From Opitutales bacterium (GTDB lineage: Bacteria > Verrucomicrobiota > Verrucomicrobiia > Opitutales > JABSRG01), in the NCBI GenBank assembly GCA_013215165.1, contig JABSRG010000008.1, positions 1-64,000 of the forward strand: a DNA stretch of 64,000 nt. The letters are read 5' to 3'. Below are positions 1 through 8,674 of this stretch, one piece after another. How positions within the stretch are numbered: position 1 is the first letter of the stretch; each line of letters opens with the position of its first letter. Under the pieces are notes generated by a model. The model was not told the DNA's origin, did no database searches, and saw only the letters and a list, made by a program, of their open reading frames with translations. A program made the translations under genes and the position numbers.

Positions 1-1352
1 ATAAGCTTTTCCTTTTCGATCAGGTGGAGGGTGAGCTCTTCGATTTTGGCCATTTGGAGGGTGACGAGTTCGGAGAGTTTGGCGCCGTTTTGCTCGATCT
101 CGGTGGCGGACGGGATGCCGGGGAGGTGGCCGTGGGCGGTGATGTGGGCTTCAACTTCGGCGAGCGGGGCCAGGCGGTAGTCGTCTTCAAAAACGTAGTC
201 GGACCAGCCGGATTCGACGATGACTTCTTTGGCACGGATGGTGCCGTTGACGGATAGTTTGTGAGAAGGCCCCAGTGTTCCAATTCCGACGTTGCCAGAA
301 TTATTAATTATCATGCGCTTCGTTAGGTTCGACGCCCCGCCTACCGAGGTTCCTGAACCTGTGGAAAAAACTAAATGCCCTGCGGCATCACCAGAAACAG
401 ATGTGGGTCTCGCGCTAGACAAATTTTTCCAAGCGCCTCCTTCATAATATGTTTGGAATCCGATTACTTTATTACCGCCATCGTGAAATGCAAAGCCGTT
501 GCCGACCTGTAGTTTTTCCTTTGGGTTGGTGGTGCCGACACCTACTTTGCCGTCAAAAGTAAAAGCGGCATCGTTTCCTACTTCAAAAAACAGAACTTTA
601 GAGTCTAGGAAGTCGACTCTCATATCTGGATGGCTGAGAAATGATGCTATTTTGTTTCCTTCGTTTGTTCTAATATGGGACCACTTGCTACCTACATGGG
701 AATCTAATGCCAGAGCAGTCCATCCAGAATATCCAAGTTGCTTGAATGACCATGGGCGATCTGTTCCGAATCTTAATAGTTCTTCTCCGTCACCTCTACC
801 CGCAATTTCTAATGGAGCGTTTGGAGAAGTTGTTCCGATACCAATATTGCCGCTACGTTCAATCGTCATTTGCGTTATTGAGCTGCTATCTATCGCACCA
901 TCTATATTCGATCCCTGAATTCGTAATTGTTGATCTTCGCCTCTGTATTCAAACCTCATTCCATCATTCGATAATTCCGATCCTAGTGATATTTGAGTAG
1001 ACGCCGGTGAGACTGACGTAATCTCAGCGACTGGATTCATTGTTCCGATACCTATCCTTTTTTGATCTCCTCTTACCACAAACGCGTCATGTGAGAAATA
1101 AGCATCTCTACCTTCGAAAAACAGTGGCCAAGGGGACTCCCCGCTCCAATTGCCGCTATCATCATCATCCCATAGAAAATAGAGCCTGTTCGATTGAGCA
1201 TGGATCCAATAGTCATCAGCTCCAGAGTCGGAGTCTATAAATCCAATCGTTGGTGAACCTTCTATGATATTGATGTCGGAAGTGAAATTTTGTGCGGATA
1301 GGCTCGATGCTAGGACGGTTATGTAGAGTGATATGGAACGTTGTATCTTCAT
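1..1352 (-). CDS. Secreted tail-fibre-like GIGT-repeat protein (3' end outside window)
   Basis: An open frame runs leftward from ATG at 1352 to the window edge without a stop (about 450 residues visible). It starts with a likely signal peptide (MKIQRSISLYITVLASSLSA). Four copies of a short motif of the type (I/V)G(I/V)GTxxPxxxLxV lie near residues 98, 168, 268 and 352; the last reads NVGIGTLGPSHKLSVNGTIR. It is followed by VIVESGWSDYVFEDDYRLAP and HGHLPGIPSATEIE, a tail common in large secreted or surface proteins of Bacteroidota and Verrucomicrobiota and related to phage tail-fibre ends. The role is unknown; surface display or adhesion is inference. There are no phage genes nearby, so this is not read as prophage. 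The C-terminal coiled or chaperone-like end is off the window. Confidence 0.8.
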   Translation of the reverse strand, partial: MKIQRSISLYITVLASSLSAQNFTSDINIIEGSPTIGFIDSDSGADDYWIHAQSNRLYFLWDDDDSGNWSGESPWPLFFEGRDAYFSHDAFVVRGDQKRIGIGTMNPVAEITSVSPASTQISLGSELSNDGMRFEYRGEDQQLRIQGSNIDGAIDSSSITQMTIERSGNIGIGTTSPNAPLEIAGRGDGEELLRFGTDRPWSFKQLGYSGWTALALDSHVGSKWSHIRTNEGNKIASFLSHPDMRVDFLDSKVLFFEVGNDAAFTFDGKVGVGTTNPKEKLQVGNGFAFHDGGNKVIGFQTYYEGGAWKNLSSARPTSVSGDAAGHLVFSTGSGTSVGGASNLTKRMIINNSGNVGIGTLGPSHKLSVNGTIRAKEVIVESGWSDYVFEDDYRLAPLAEVEAHITAHGHLPGIPSATEIEQNGAKLSELVTLQMAKIEELTLHLIEKEKL

Positions 1353-1424
1353 AGCTAAATATAGAAATTCGCGCGGAGGTAATTGCAGGGATAAAAGTTG
1401 AGATTAGTATCGGCAATTTGGGGT

Positions 1425-1447
1425 GCCGAGCTGGGGCTCGGCGTTCC
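1425..1447 (+). repeat. Dispersed hairpin repeat, copy 1
   Basis: GCCGAGC (1425-1431), loop TGGG, GCTCGGC (1436-1442), then GTTCC. A second copy with one mismatch in the left arm lies at 21755-21776. The shared stretch is AGCTGGGGCTCGGCGTTCC. Both copies are intergenic. Confidence 0.6.
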
Positions 1448-1540
1448 TTGAGCTGAACTTGGCTGCGAAAGACGCAGAATTATTTATTTAAATCGTTGTC
1501 GATCTGGGGCTTAGGTTGGTCTGGGAGTTCGGGGTATTTC

Positions 1541-1572
1541 GATCCGCTAATGGACGCGAATGGACGCGAATG
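1541..1572 (+). repeat. Dispersed repeat with tandem TGGACGCGAA units, copy 1
   Basis: GATCCGCTAA is followed by two direct copies of TGGACGCGAA. The inverted sequence recurs at 30221-30247 with about 24 of 27 bases identical. Both copies sit in gaps next to other repeats, which suggests a composite intergenic repeat family. Confidence 0.55.
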
Positions 1573-2103
1573 TCTTCTACCTAGGCTGTAAAGGTGGGTG
1601 CAGAATGGATCGTGTCTGTGAGCATGCATAGACCTGAAGTGACAGCGTGTTTATTGGGCCGATTGGAATGAACGGGACTGGTTTTGGGGACCGGAGGGAA
1701 TGGTTTCACCGGAGTGTGAAGACATAAGTCGCAGGCCTTCCCGGGAGTGTTGGCTGTGTGCTTTTCCTCGAGAAGGCAATGCGCTCCGGTTGGTGTGACT
1801 CGTGCTCGGGGGTAACATGTTTTGTGAGAATTGTTGGAACTGTATTTAGGAACAGAATTAGGAGAATTGGTGATGAGAAAGCATTCTCGGTAAGGTAGGT
1901 CAAGTGTTGTTTGTAAAAATTAAGTAACGCAAATTTCGTGATCTTTTGGCCCGCGAATTTATTCGAATTCATTAGTCCGAGCTGGAGCACAGCGTCCCCA
2001 GAAAGAGATGGTGTTTTTGCCGCGGATGGCGCAGAATAGATGCGGAAGGTGATTGTTTTCGTTGTCGTGTTCGAAAGCGACTTTTTTTTTACATTGGGAC
2101 ATT

Positions 2104-2475
2104 ATGATAAAACAAACTGCAGCACCTGTCATTGAAACGCCTCTCGGGGAGAAAATCTATGAGCTTTTGGGCCACGAGACTGGAGCGGATGCTCCAAAAC
2201 ACTCAATTGCCCGCGTTAAGATCGTGCCCGGTGGCATGTCTCTGCGTCATTACCATCCAGTGGTCGAGGAAAGCTACTGGATCACCGCGGGGAATGGGAC
2301 TCTGGAAGTCGGGGAGGAGACCATGGAGGTCGCCGCGGGCGATATGATTCAAATCCCTATCGGGTCACCGCACAAAATTTCCAATACCGGAAGTGAAGTG
2401 TTGGAGATGACGGTCTGTTGTGCACCCGCCTGGACACCCGATTGCAGTGTCTTTTTAGAGGGACCCGACGCGTGA
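2104..2475 (+). CDS. Small single-domain cupin protein
   Basis: 123 residues forming one conserved beta-barrel. Cupin motif 1 is visible as RHYHPVVEESYWITAGNG (two His and one Glu as metal ligands) and motif 2 as GDMIQIPIGSPHKISN (third His). The ATG at 2104 is chosen over an upstream in-frame start at 2053 because it places the domain normally and the upstream residues look non-coding. Single-domain cupins include sugar isomerases, dioxygenases and small ligand sensors, so the substrate cannot be told. Its stop overlaps the GTG start of the next gene, so the two are probably translated together. Confidence 0.85.
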   Translation: MIKQTAAPVIETPLGEKIYELLGHETGADAPKHSIARVKIVPGGMSLRHYHPVVEESYWITAGNGTLEVGEETMEVAAGDMIQIPIGSPHKISNTGSEVLEMTVCCAPAWTPDCSVFLEGPDA

Positions 2476-2807
2476 GGGCATTCTACGTCATACTGTGTGT
2501 CCTGGGGGTGATTCTGCCTTACTCGGTTATCGTGCCCTGGTCACTTGAGCAGGGCGTCAATTTGGCGCAATTTTGGTCAGAGCTTACTGCGAACAGGATC
2601 AGTATCTTCGCGTGGCTTGATGTTTCCTTAGCTGCGGTGGTCTTAGTGGCGTTCATCATCACAGAGGGCCGCCGCCTCGGAATGACTCGACTCTGGCTAC
2701 CCATCGCCAGCATCTTTACTGTCGGCGTCTGTTTGGGCTTCCCACTCTTTCTGCTCATGAGGCATAAGTATGTGTCTCAAGAAATGAATTTAGCCCGTGA
2801 AATTTGA
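2472..2807 (+). CDS. DUF2834 family membrane protein
   Basis: 111 residues with three hydrophobic spans: near 3-20, 44-62 (after AWLDVSLAAVVLVAF) and 75-95. The layout resembles DUF2834 small membrane proteins of unknown function. The GTG start at 2472 overlaps the cupin stop (GTGA), and this start removes a long poorly supported upstream extension in the same frame. The cupin and this gene form a two-gene unit. Confidence 0.7.
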   Translation: MRAFYVILCVLGVILPYSVIVPWSLEQGVNLAQFWSELTANRISIFAWLDVSLAAVVLVAFIITEGRRLGMTRLWLPIASIFTVGVCLGFPLFLLMRHKYVSQEMNLAREI

Positions 2808-2952
2808 CCAAGTAGGGTGATCGCGACAGCGATTGCCCTAGGGTGGGTGGTGATTCAGGGCAGGCAACGGCTGTCACCGTCATCCTACGAAACGGCTCTG
2901 TCTCTGGTAGGATCGCCTCGGGGCTGTTTAGTGTAGATTTCTAAAAAAAGGA

Positions 2953-3319
2953 CGTCGGTCCAAGGTGCTGTAAGCCGGATTATGTCGTGGGCATCTATTT
3001 ATCTAGGCCGCCGAGGCGACCTCCTCGCCGAGGCGAGGTGCGGCTTACCCGAGATCTACTGACGGGCTATCAAGATCTCCTATTTAGCCTTGCACCGCAA
3101 TGGGTTTATCCTGCCACGCCGGTTACCCGAACGCGCGGTGGGCTCTTACTCCACCTTTTCACCCTTACCCCAAGCGAACTCGGGGCGGTATATTTTCTGT
3201 GACACTAGCCGTCACTCCCGAAGGAGTGCCCCTACTTTCGTAAGGAATGCTGCCCTATGGTGTCCGGACTTTCCTCTAATCGACGAGCAATCAGCAGATG
3301 CCTACACCTTGGACCGACG
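2953..3319 (-). ncRNA. rnpB: RNase P RNA (bacterial type A)
   Basis: Read on the minus strand, this has the hallmark 5' element GAGGAAAGTCCGGACACC followed by ATAGGGCAG, a central GGTAACCGGCG / GGATAAACCCATTG region, GGTGCAAGG, and the 3' element ATAATCCGGCTTACAG. The ends pair over a long P1 helix: CGTCGGTCCAAGGTG at the 5' end with CACCTTGGACCGACG at the 3' end. P1 is followed directly by TTTTTT (2944-2949 on this strand), which gives a terminator. Length is about 367 nucleotides. It is the catalytic RNA that matures tRNA 5' ends. Frames seen across it are not genes. Confidence 0.95.
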
Positions 3320-3400
3320 AAATTGCATGCTGTCGAAACTACCCGTCATAATCCAGAAAATTCGTTGGAAAGCTGGAAGGCTTTGAGCTGTGACTGACCT

Positions 3401-4822
3401 ATGGAGCCGACTTCTTCTTCCGACACCCAGCCCCCCCATCCTCTGTTGTGGCAGGCTTTGATCCCTGTGGTATTCTTGGTGGCTGTCTTAGCAGTTGTTG
3501 TCATTTGGATGGAAGGCGATGTTCGAGTTCCGATCATTTTAGCGACTGTGGTAGCCGCGTTCGTTGGTTTGGCGCAGGGTGTGCGCTGGCTGGATATGCA
3601 GCACGGTATTGTGCAGGGAATCGTGATCGGGCTGCCTTCGATTTTGATTTTGATGCTCGTGGGCTCCTTGATTGGGACTTGGATCGCAGGAGGCATTGTG
3701 CCGCTTATGATCTACGCGGGCTTGGAGGTATTTTCGCCCCAAGGATTTTTGCCCGCTGCCGCTTTTCTATGCGCGATCGTGTCGTTGGCGACGGGGAGTA
3801 GCTGGACAACGGCGGGTTCGGTGGGTGTGGCCCTTGTAGGCGTGGGGACCGGGTTGGGAGTGAATCCTGCGATGACGGCAGGGGCTATTGTATCCGGGGC
3901 CTATTTCGGTGATAAAATGTCACCCCTTTCTGACAGCACCAATCTTGCTCCCGCGGTGGCTGGGGCTGACCTCTTTGCACACATTCGGCATATGTTTTTC
4001 ACGACGGGGCCGAGTTTTCTAATCGCATTGGCTGGATTTGCGATACTCGGATTGGCAGGGGCAGGTGGCGGTGCAGACTTGGCAGAAGTGGCAGCGATCC
4101 AATCGGCGCTGAAGGAGAATTTTTCATTGAGTCCCTGGCTATGGTTGGTGCCCATGGCGGTGTTGGTGATGGTGAGTTTTAAAGTGCCGGCTATGCCCGC
4201 TCTTTTTGTAGGTTCGGTTCTCGGGGCACTATCGGCCTTGTTTATCGAGGGGCGGTCTTTCGAGTTGGTCATGGGTGTGATCAATTCAGGCTTTGTTTCG
4301 GAGACTGGCCAGGCGATGGTGGATAAACTTCTTAGCAATGGCGGTATCGATAGTATGATGTGGACGATCTCGCTTATTTTGTGCGCCTTGAGCTTTGGTG
4401 GCGTGATGGAGCGCACGGGGCAACTCCGTGCTATTGGTGTCTCCATTTTGGCGTTCGCGAAAGGGCGCGGGTCTTTAGTTGCTTCGACGGGAGTGACCTC
4501 GATTATTACTAACTTCTTGGCTGCCGACCAATATCTCGCCCTCATATTTCCCGGTCGAATGTTCAAGGGTGCCTACGAGAAGATGAAGCTCGCCCCGGTT
4601 AATCTTTCTCGGGCGCTTGAAGATATGGGGACGCTCAGCTCTCCTTTGATTCCTTGGAATACCTGCGGTGTAACGATGGCTGGCGTGCTGGGGGTAGCGA
4701 CGGGAGAATATTGGATCTTTGCACTCTTCAATCTGATCAATCCAGTAGTTTCAATCCTCTACGGGTTCACGGGCTGGACTATGAAGCCTGCAGAAGCACC
4801 GAAGGAAAAGCTGCCGGTTTGA
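3401..4822 (+). CDS. nhaC: Na+/H+ antiporter, NhaC family
   Basis: 473 residues, highly hydrophobic, with about 11-12 membrane spans and a short polar N-terminus. The central region (SSWTTAGSVGVALVGVGTGL, then SGAYFGDKMSPLSDSTNLAP) is the conserved NhaC core with charged and polar residues inside the membrane, and the length fits the family. It should expel Na+ in exchange for H+, which suits a marine cell. It stands alone, with rnpB on the other strand upstream. Confidence 0.9.
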   Translation: MEPTSSSDTQPPHPLLWQALIPVVFLVAVLAVVVIWMEGDVRVPIILATVVAAFVGLAQGVRWLDMQHGIVQGIVIGLPSILILMLVGSLIGTWIAGGIVPLMIYAGLEVFSPQGFLPAAAFLCAIVSLATGSSWTTAGSVGVALVGVGTGLGVNPAMTAGAIVSGAYFGDKMSPLSDSTNLAPAVAGADLFAHIRHMFFTTGPSFLIALAGFAILGLAGAGGGADLAEVAAIQSALKENFSLSPWLWLVPMAVLVMVSFKVPAMPALFVGSVLGALSALFIEGRSFELVMGVINSGFVSETGQAMVDKLLSNGGIDSMMWTISLILCALSFGGVMERTGQLRAIGVSILAFAKGRGSLVASTGVTSIITNFLAADQYLALIFPGRMFKGAYEKMKLAPVNLSRALEDMGTLSSPLIPWNTCGVTMAGVLGVATGEYWIFALFNLINPVVSILYGFTGWTMKPAEAPKEKLPV

Positions 4823-4890
4823 ACCTGCTTTTGGGTGGGATTTCAAATAATACCCGAAAGTTACCTTCGTTGGTGTCCGTTATTTAAGGG

Positions 4891-6339
4891 ATGTCAGAGT
4901 TCGAAGCGAATGCCGCAAAAAAGCCTCTAGTCGCGATGGCGGGGGCGAGTGGTTTTGTAGGAAGCCATTTGAGACATTTTTTGAGTGAGCACTATAGCTT
5001 TCGCGCACTAACGCGCAGCGCTGCCGTGGCGTCGACTGCATCGAAAACGGATACCGAATGGCGGGAGTGTGATCTGTATTCGCTGCCCAAGGTGACCGAT
5101 GCCCTAGAGGGCTGTAAAATTGGGATCTACTTGGTTCACTCGATGGCGCCTTCGAGTCGACTGATGCAAGCGAATTTCGAAGACACGGATGTGCTTTTAG
5201 CAGATAATTTCGTGCGCGCAGCTGAAGCTGTGGGCATCGAGCACATCGTCTATCTCAGCGGTTTGATGCCTGAAGGCGTAGAGGACATTTCCCCGCATCT
5301 ACGCAGTCGACGGGAGGTCGAAGATGTATTGAGGAGCCGCAGTGTGCCGGTGACGGTGTTGCGAGCTGGCTTGATCTTTGGACCGGGTGGGTCGTCTTTT
5401 TCGATGCTTATTAACCTGGTGCGACGTTTGCCGGTGATGGTATTACCCGCCTGGGCGACATCTAAAACCCAGGCGATCGATATCGACGACATTTGTCGTG
5501 CTTTTCAGCACGTGATGACTGCGCCAGGTTATCGAGGGAATTGTTACGATGTCGCCGGACACGCTGTGATGAGTTACAGCGAATTGATTCGTGAGACTGC
5601 TCGGCATTTGAAGACGCGCAGTCGGCATATCAATTTTCCATTGAATTGCTTTGCTCTATCGCGGCGTTGGGTGAGTCTGTTTGGTGGGGTGCCCGAAGAG
5701 TTGGTCGGACCGCTCCTGGAAAGTCTCCAATATGATCTTTCTGCGCGCCCCAATGATTTGTTGACTTGGCTAGAGCAAACGGGAACGCGCAACTTTCAGG
5801 AGTCTCTGGATCGGTCGGTTGACGCTAATGGTAACCCTAAGCCGAATCCAAGGAGCGAGACGCGTATAGCCGATGCTCAAGCGATTCGAACGGCACGCCG
5901 GGTGCGTTCAGTGCAGCGGATGCCTTTGCCTGAGGGGATGGACGCCCAGGATATCGCTAAAGAATATGGGCAATGGGTAACCGAGAATTTGGGCGGAATC
6001 GTTCAGGCGCGTCGGGATGATGAGGGTGTATTGCGGTTTCAGCTCTTGAAGCGATGGACACTGCTGGAGCTCACGCCGACCCCTTTCTCAAAGAGACACC
6101 CATTTCGCTGTGCGTTCTACATAACTGGAGGTGCCCTGGCACGGGAGGTTTTGCCGCCTGGACGTTTTGAGTTTCGGATTTTCCCTGGCATTCGCTCAGT
6201 TATTGCATCGATACATGGGTTTTCTCCGACGTTGCCTTGGTATGTTTACGCGTACACACAAGCGATTGCACACCTTTGGGTGATGCGCTGGTTTTCACGT
6301 CATCTCGGAGGGTTGATGCATCGTCCGTCGGACTCTTAG
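4891..6339 (+). CDS. SDR-type NAD(P)-binding protein with C-terminal DUF2867
   Basis: 482 residues. The N-terminal half is an atypical short-chain dehydrogenase fold with the nucleotide loop G18-A-S-G-F-V-G24 and a VYLSGLMP strand in place of the YxxxK motif, so catalysis may be lost or different. From about residue 330 the sequence matches the DUF2867 module often fused to such NmrA-like domains. Role is unknown; binding of NAD(P) and a redox-linked or envelope function is inference. It starts 68 bases after nhaC on the same strand and may be co-transcribed. Confidence 0.8.
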   Translation: MSEFEANAAKKPLVAMAGASGFVGSHLRHFLSEHYSFRALTRSAAVASTASKTDTEWRECDLYSLPKVTDALEGCKIGIYLVHSMAPSSRLMQANFEDTDVLLADNFVRAAEAVGIEHIVYLSGLMPEGVEDISPHLRSRREVEDVLRSRSVPVTVLRAGLIFGPGGSSFSMLINLVRRLPVMVLPAWATSKTQAIDIDDICRAFQHVMTAPGYRGNCYDVAGHAVMSYSELIRETARHLKTRSRHINFPLNCFALSRRWVSLFGGVPEELVGPLLESLQYDLSARPNDLLTWLEQTGTRNFQESLDRSVDANGNPKPNPRSETRIADAQAIRTARRVRSVQRMPLPEGMDAQDIAKEYGQWVTENLGGIVQARRDDEGVLRFQLLKRWTLLELTPTPFSKRHPFRCAFYITGGALAREVLPPGRFEFRIFPGIRSVIASIHGFSPTLPWYVYAYTQAIAHLWVMRWFSRHLGGLMHRPSDS

Positions 6340-6415
6340 GCGATTTATGCTTACATCGTTTGGAAGCTCGTCGCCACGAAGTTCTGCAACGGGAGTGAGT
6401 GAGAGCGACTCACAT

Positions 6416-7666
6416 TCAGAGTAAACCAGGAACTCTCTCTAAAATCGTATGAGCATCCTTGGGATTCCTAAGCATTATTTGCATTCCCGCGCTCAGGCCT
6501 TCTTTCAGCAAGATTGGAACGGTCAATACGGGTAGGCCGGCGAGACTGGCTGGAGTAGTTAAATCGAGGAGGTTTGAACGAAATGTGGCGGTGAGTTGCT
6601 CTGATCTGGGCGCGCCCGTGTGTGTAGCTGGGAGCGCGATCGCGCCAAATTCTGCGAGCAATTTATGTAAGAAGTTTGTCACCGATACGCGTTTTTGCTG
6701 GGCCCACTCGAGATCTTTGTCCGACCAGCGGCGTCCGCGGTCGATAAGGGGCCATACTTTGGGGTCATATTGATCTTTGTGGCTATCGATCCACGATCGA
6801 TGCACCTGAAAAGCCTCGTAGCTTTGAATGATAGAAAAAGCTCGGGAGGCGTCATGGCACGTCGCTTCAAAGTTACGCTGCGCGTCAGCCTCTAAAACAA
6901 AGCCAATGGATTGTGCAGTATTGGTGCAAGCTGTCTGTATTTCCACACTGCATTGCCCGGTCCCAATATAGATACCCGGGGGTGACTTGGGAGGACTTAT
7001 GGACGTTTCAGATATCAGAGCCTGAATCGCAGTCGCCATGTCGTCGGCGTTCCGCGTCATCCAACCTACTGTGTCGAATGACGGAGATAGGGGGAAGGTC
7101 GCTGAGTCGATGAATTCACCGGGTTGTAGGCGCAGGCCATAGAGTCCGCAATATGCCGAAGGCACGCGAATAGAGCCGCCTGTGTCAGTCCCGATAGCGA
7201 TGGGAAGTAGGCCGCTTCCGACGACCCATGCTGAGCCGCTACTGGAACCGCCACTGAGAAGATTTGGGAAGGTCGGGTGGGGGCAATCGCCGAAGTGGGC
7301 ATTCTGTCCTGACAACCCATAAGCAAATTCGTTGAGTGTCGTCTTGGCGGCAGGAATGGCGCCGGAATCTATAAAGCGCTGGATGATGTTAGAAGGCTGG
7401 TTTTTCGACTTGCGCAATGAAGGCAAGAATTGGCTGCTAGCCGTTGTGGGAGAGCCAGGTAAATCAAACAAGTCTTTGATGCCGAAAGGAATGCCACGCA
7501 AGGGACCGTTAGAGACCGCGGCTGCCTCAAAGAATTTTCGAAGCTCTTCCTCCTTTGGAATCCAGCATATTGCAGACGATGGGGCGCGATGGAGAGATCT
7601 GTATAAAGTGCGTGCGGCGTGGTCGCTGCCATCTTTAAGGAGAGTTAACCAGTCTGAGAAATTCAT
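6416..7666 (-). CDS. Amidase-signature family hydrolase
   Basis: 416 residues with a complete Ser-cisSer-Lys triad: K64 in GIPFGIKDLFD, S141 in LLSGGSSSGSA and nucleophile S165 in GTDTGGSIRVPSAYCG. It is shorter than GatA (about 490) and distinct from the gatA in this window, so it is more likely a free amidase or allophanate-hydrolase-like enzyme than a tRNA amidotransferase subunit. The substrate cannot be told. It converges with the SDR gene; GTGAGT...ACTCAC near 6393-6411 may form a weak hairpin between them. Confidence 0.85.
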   Translation of the reverse strand: MNFSDWLTLLKDGSDHAARTLYRSLHRAPSSAICWIPKEEELRKFFEAAAVSNGPLRGIPFGIKDLFDLPGSPTTASSQFLPSLRKSKNQPSNIIQRFIDSGAIPAAKTTLNEFAYGLSGQNAHFGDCPHPTFPNLLSGGSSSGSAWVVGSGLLPIAIGTDTGGSIRVPSAYCGLYGLRLQPGEFIDSATFPLSPSFDTVGWMTRNADDMATAIQALISETSISPPKSPPGIYIGTGQCSVEIQTACTNTAQSIGFVLEADAQRNFEATCHDASRAFSIIQSYEAFQVHRSWIDSHKDQYDPKVWPLIDRGRRWSDKDLEWAQQKRVSVTNFLHKLLAEFGAIALPATHTGAPRSEQLTATFRSNLLDLTTPASLAGLPVLTVPILLKEGLSAGMQIMLRNPKDAHTILERVPGLL

Positions 7667-7768
7667 GAAAGATTGATCGTCTGTGAAAAGGGATTCACGA
7701 CTGGGTGAATAAATTATCTTTAAATCGGGACGAGCAGAAATTAATCCCTAGACCGAATCTCACGGCTA

Positions 7769-8644
7769 TTGAAGGCACAAAATATTAAGTACTCATTTGT
7801 TACCGCAGTTTACGATTGTCATGATATGACGCGGATCTTTCTGCGTAGTTTCGTGCAGACGGTAGGGTTGCCCCAAGGTAGTTTTGAGATCTTGCTGGTT
7901 GATGATTGTAGTCGAGAGTCGGCAGAAATGTTTGTGAAAGAATTTTCAGAATTGCCCATACGCTATTTGCGCAACGATGAGAACTGTGGCTTTGGAGAGT
8001 CGAATAATCGAGGGGCGTCAGAGGCCAATGGCGAGTTCCTTATTTTGCTCAACAATGACCTGAAGCTGAAGCCAGGTTGGCTTGAGCCGATGCTAGGTGT
8101 CTTCGATAATGCAGAGCATCGCGCGGGCGCTGTGGGGAACATACAGATAAATACCCGGACGCGCTTAATCGATCATGCTGGCGTGGCCTTTGGGTCTGAT
8201 GGCGTCCCGTTCCACGCGCGAAAAAATCGCTTAATGTACCCCAAGGGAAACATCGCGGAATGGCCTGCCGTTACAGCCGCTTGTATGTTGATCCGTCGGA
8301 CAGTGTTTTGGGAAGTCGGTGGTTTTGATACTGCTTATCGCAACGGATCGGAAGATATAGATCTCTGTATGCGGCTGCGTGTAGCGGGATATCACAATTA
8401 CGTGTCAAATAGCAGCCGCGTGTATCACCATATAAGCAGCTCTCCTGGACGTCATGAGTTCAATGAACAAAATCTAGAGATTTTTATGGAGCGCTGGCGT
8501 CGGGAGGGGGAGGCGCTTGGATCGGAGATGTGGCCGAGGGAATACCTATTCCGTTATGCACGTCACTGGTGGAAGCTGTCTCCCATTAAATTTTTCCAGG
8601 CCTGTGTTTTGCTCTGTTTTCGTCGAACGAAGTTGGGTTCGTAA
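7769..8644 (+). CDS. GT2 family glycosyltransferase
   Basis: 291 residues with a GT-A fold: YSFVTAVYD at the N-terminus, DD at residues 45-46 (ILLVDDCS), GESNNRGASEANGEF, and the donor/metal region LLNNDLKLKPGW. This is the rhamnosyltransferase-like WbbL type of GT2. No membrane span is clear. The best start is TTG at 7769; the first in-frame ATG would cut into the first strand. The next gene, an alpha-oxoamine synthase, follows 30 bases later, so the two may act on one envelope product (inference). Confidence 0.85.
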   Translation: MKAQNIKYSFVTAVYDCHDMTRIFLRSFVQTVGLPQGSFEILLVDDCSRESAEMFVKEFSELPIRYLRNDENCGFGESNNRGASEANGEFLILLNNDLKLKPGWLEPMLGVFDNAEHRAGAVGNIQINTRTRLIDHAGVAFGSDGVPFHARKNRLMYPKGNIAEWPAVTAACMLIRRTVFWEVGGFDTAYRNGSEDIDLCMRLRVAGYHNYVSNSSRVYHHISSSPGRHEFNEQNLEIFMERWRREGEALGSEMWPREYLFRYARHWWKLSPIKFFQACVLLCFRRTKLGS

Positions 8645-8674
8645 TTTTCCAGAGAATGGCTCACCTGTAATACC

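Larger units (their letters stand above)
1353..2103. other. 751-base gap with short dispersed repeats, no convincing gene
   Basis: No reading frame here looks coding; a leftward 94-codon frame (1706-1990) has unbiased composition and no recognisable motif. The stretch holds several short sequences that recur elsewhere in the window: a GC-rich hairpin at 1425-1442, the motif ATCGTTGTCGATCTGGGGCT near 1491-1512 (related pieces near 20912, 22851 and, inverted, 30284), and a tandem TGGACGCGAA repeat at 1551-1570. It separates the divergent fibre-like gene and cupin gene, so promoters for both should lie at its ends. Confidence 0.55.

Noticed and set aside
1-1352. Prophage or tailocin remnant from the tail-fibre-like protein
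   Set aside because: The gene has a signal peptide and no phage structural, lysis or integrase gene is seen near it in the window.
1706-1990. Leftward 94-codon frame in the first gap
   Set aside because: No motif, no ribosome site, composition like non-coding sequence, and no neighbours to support it.
2987-3386. Short frames across 2987-3386
   Set aside because: They lie across RNase P RNA, whose conserved elements and P1 helix explain the sequence.
3901-4566. 221-codon minus-strand frame inside nhaC
   Set aside because: Lies wholly opposite a well supported membrane-protein gene; its composition (Thr/Pro/Lys-rich) is the usual shadow of a hydrophobic gene.
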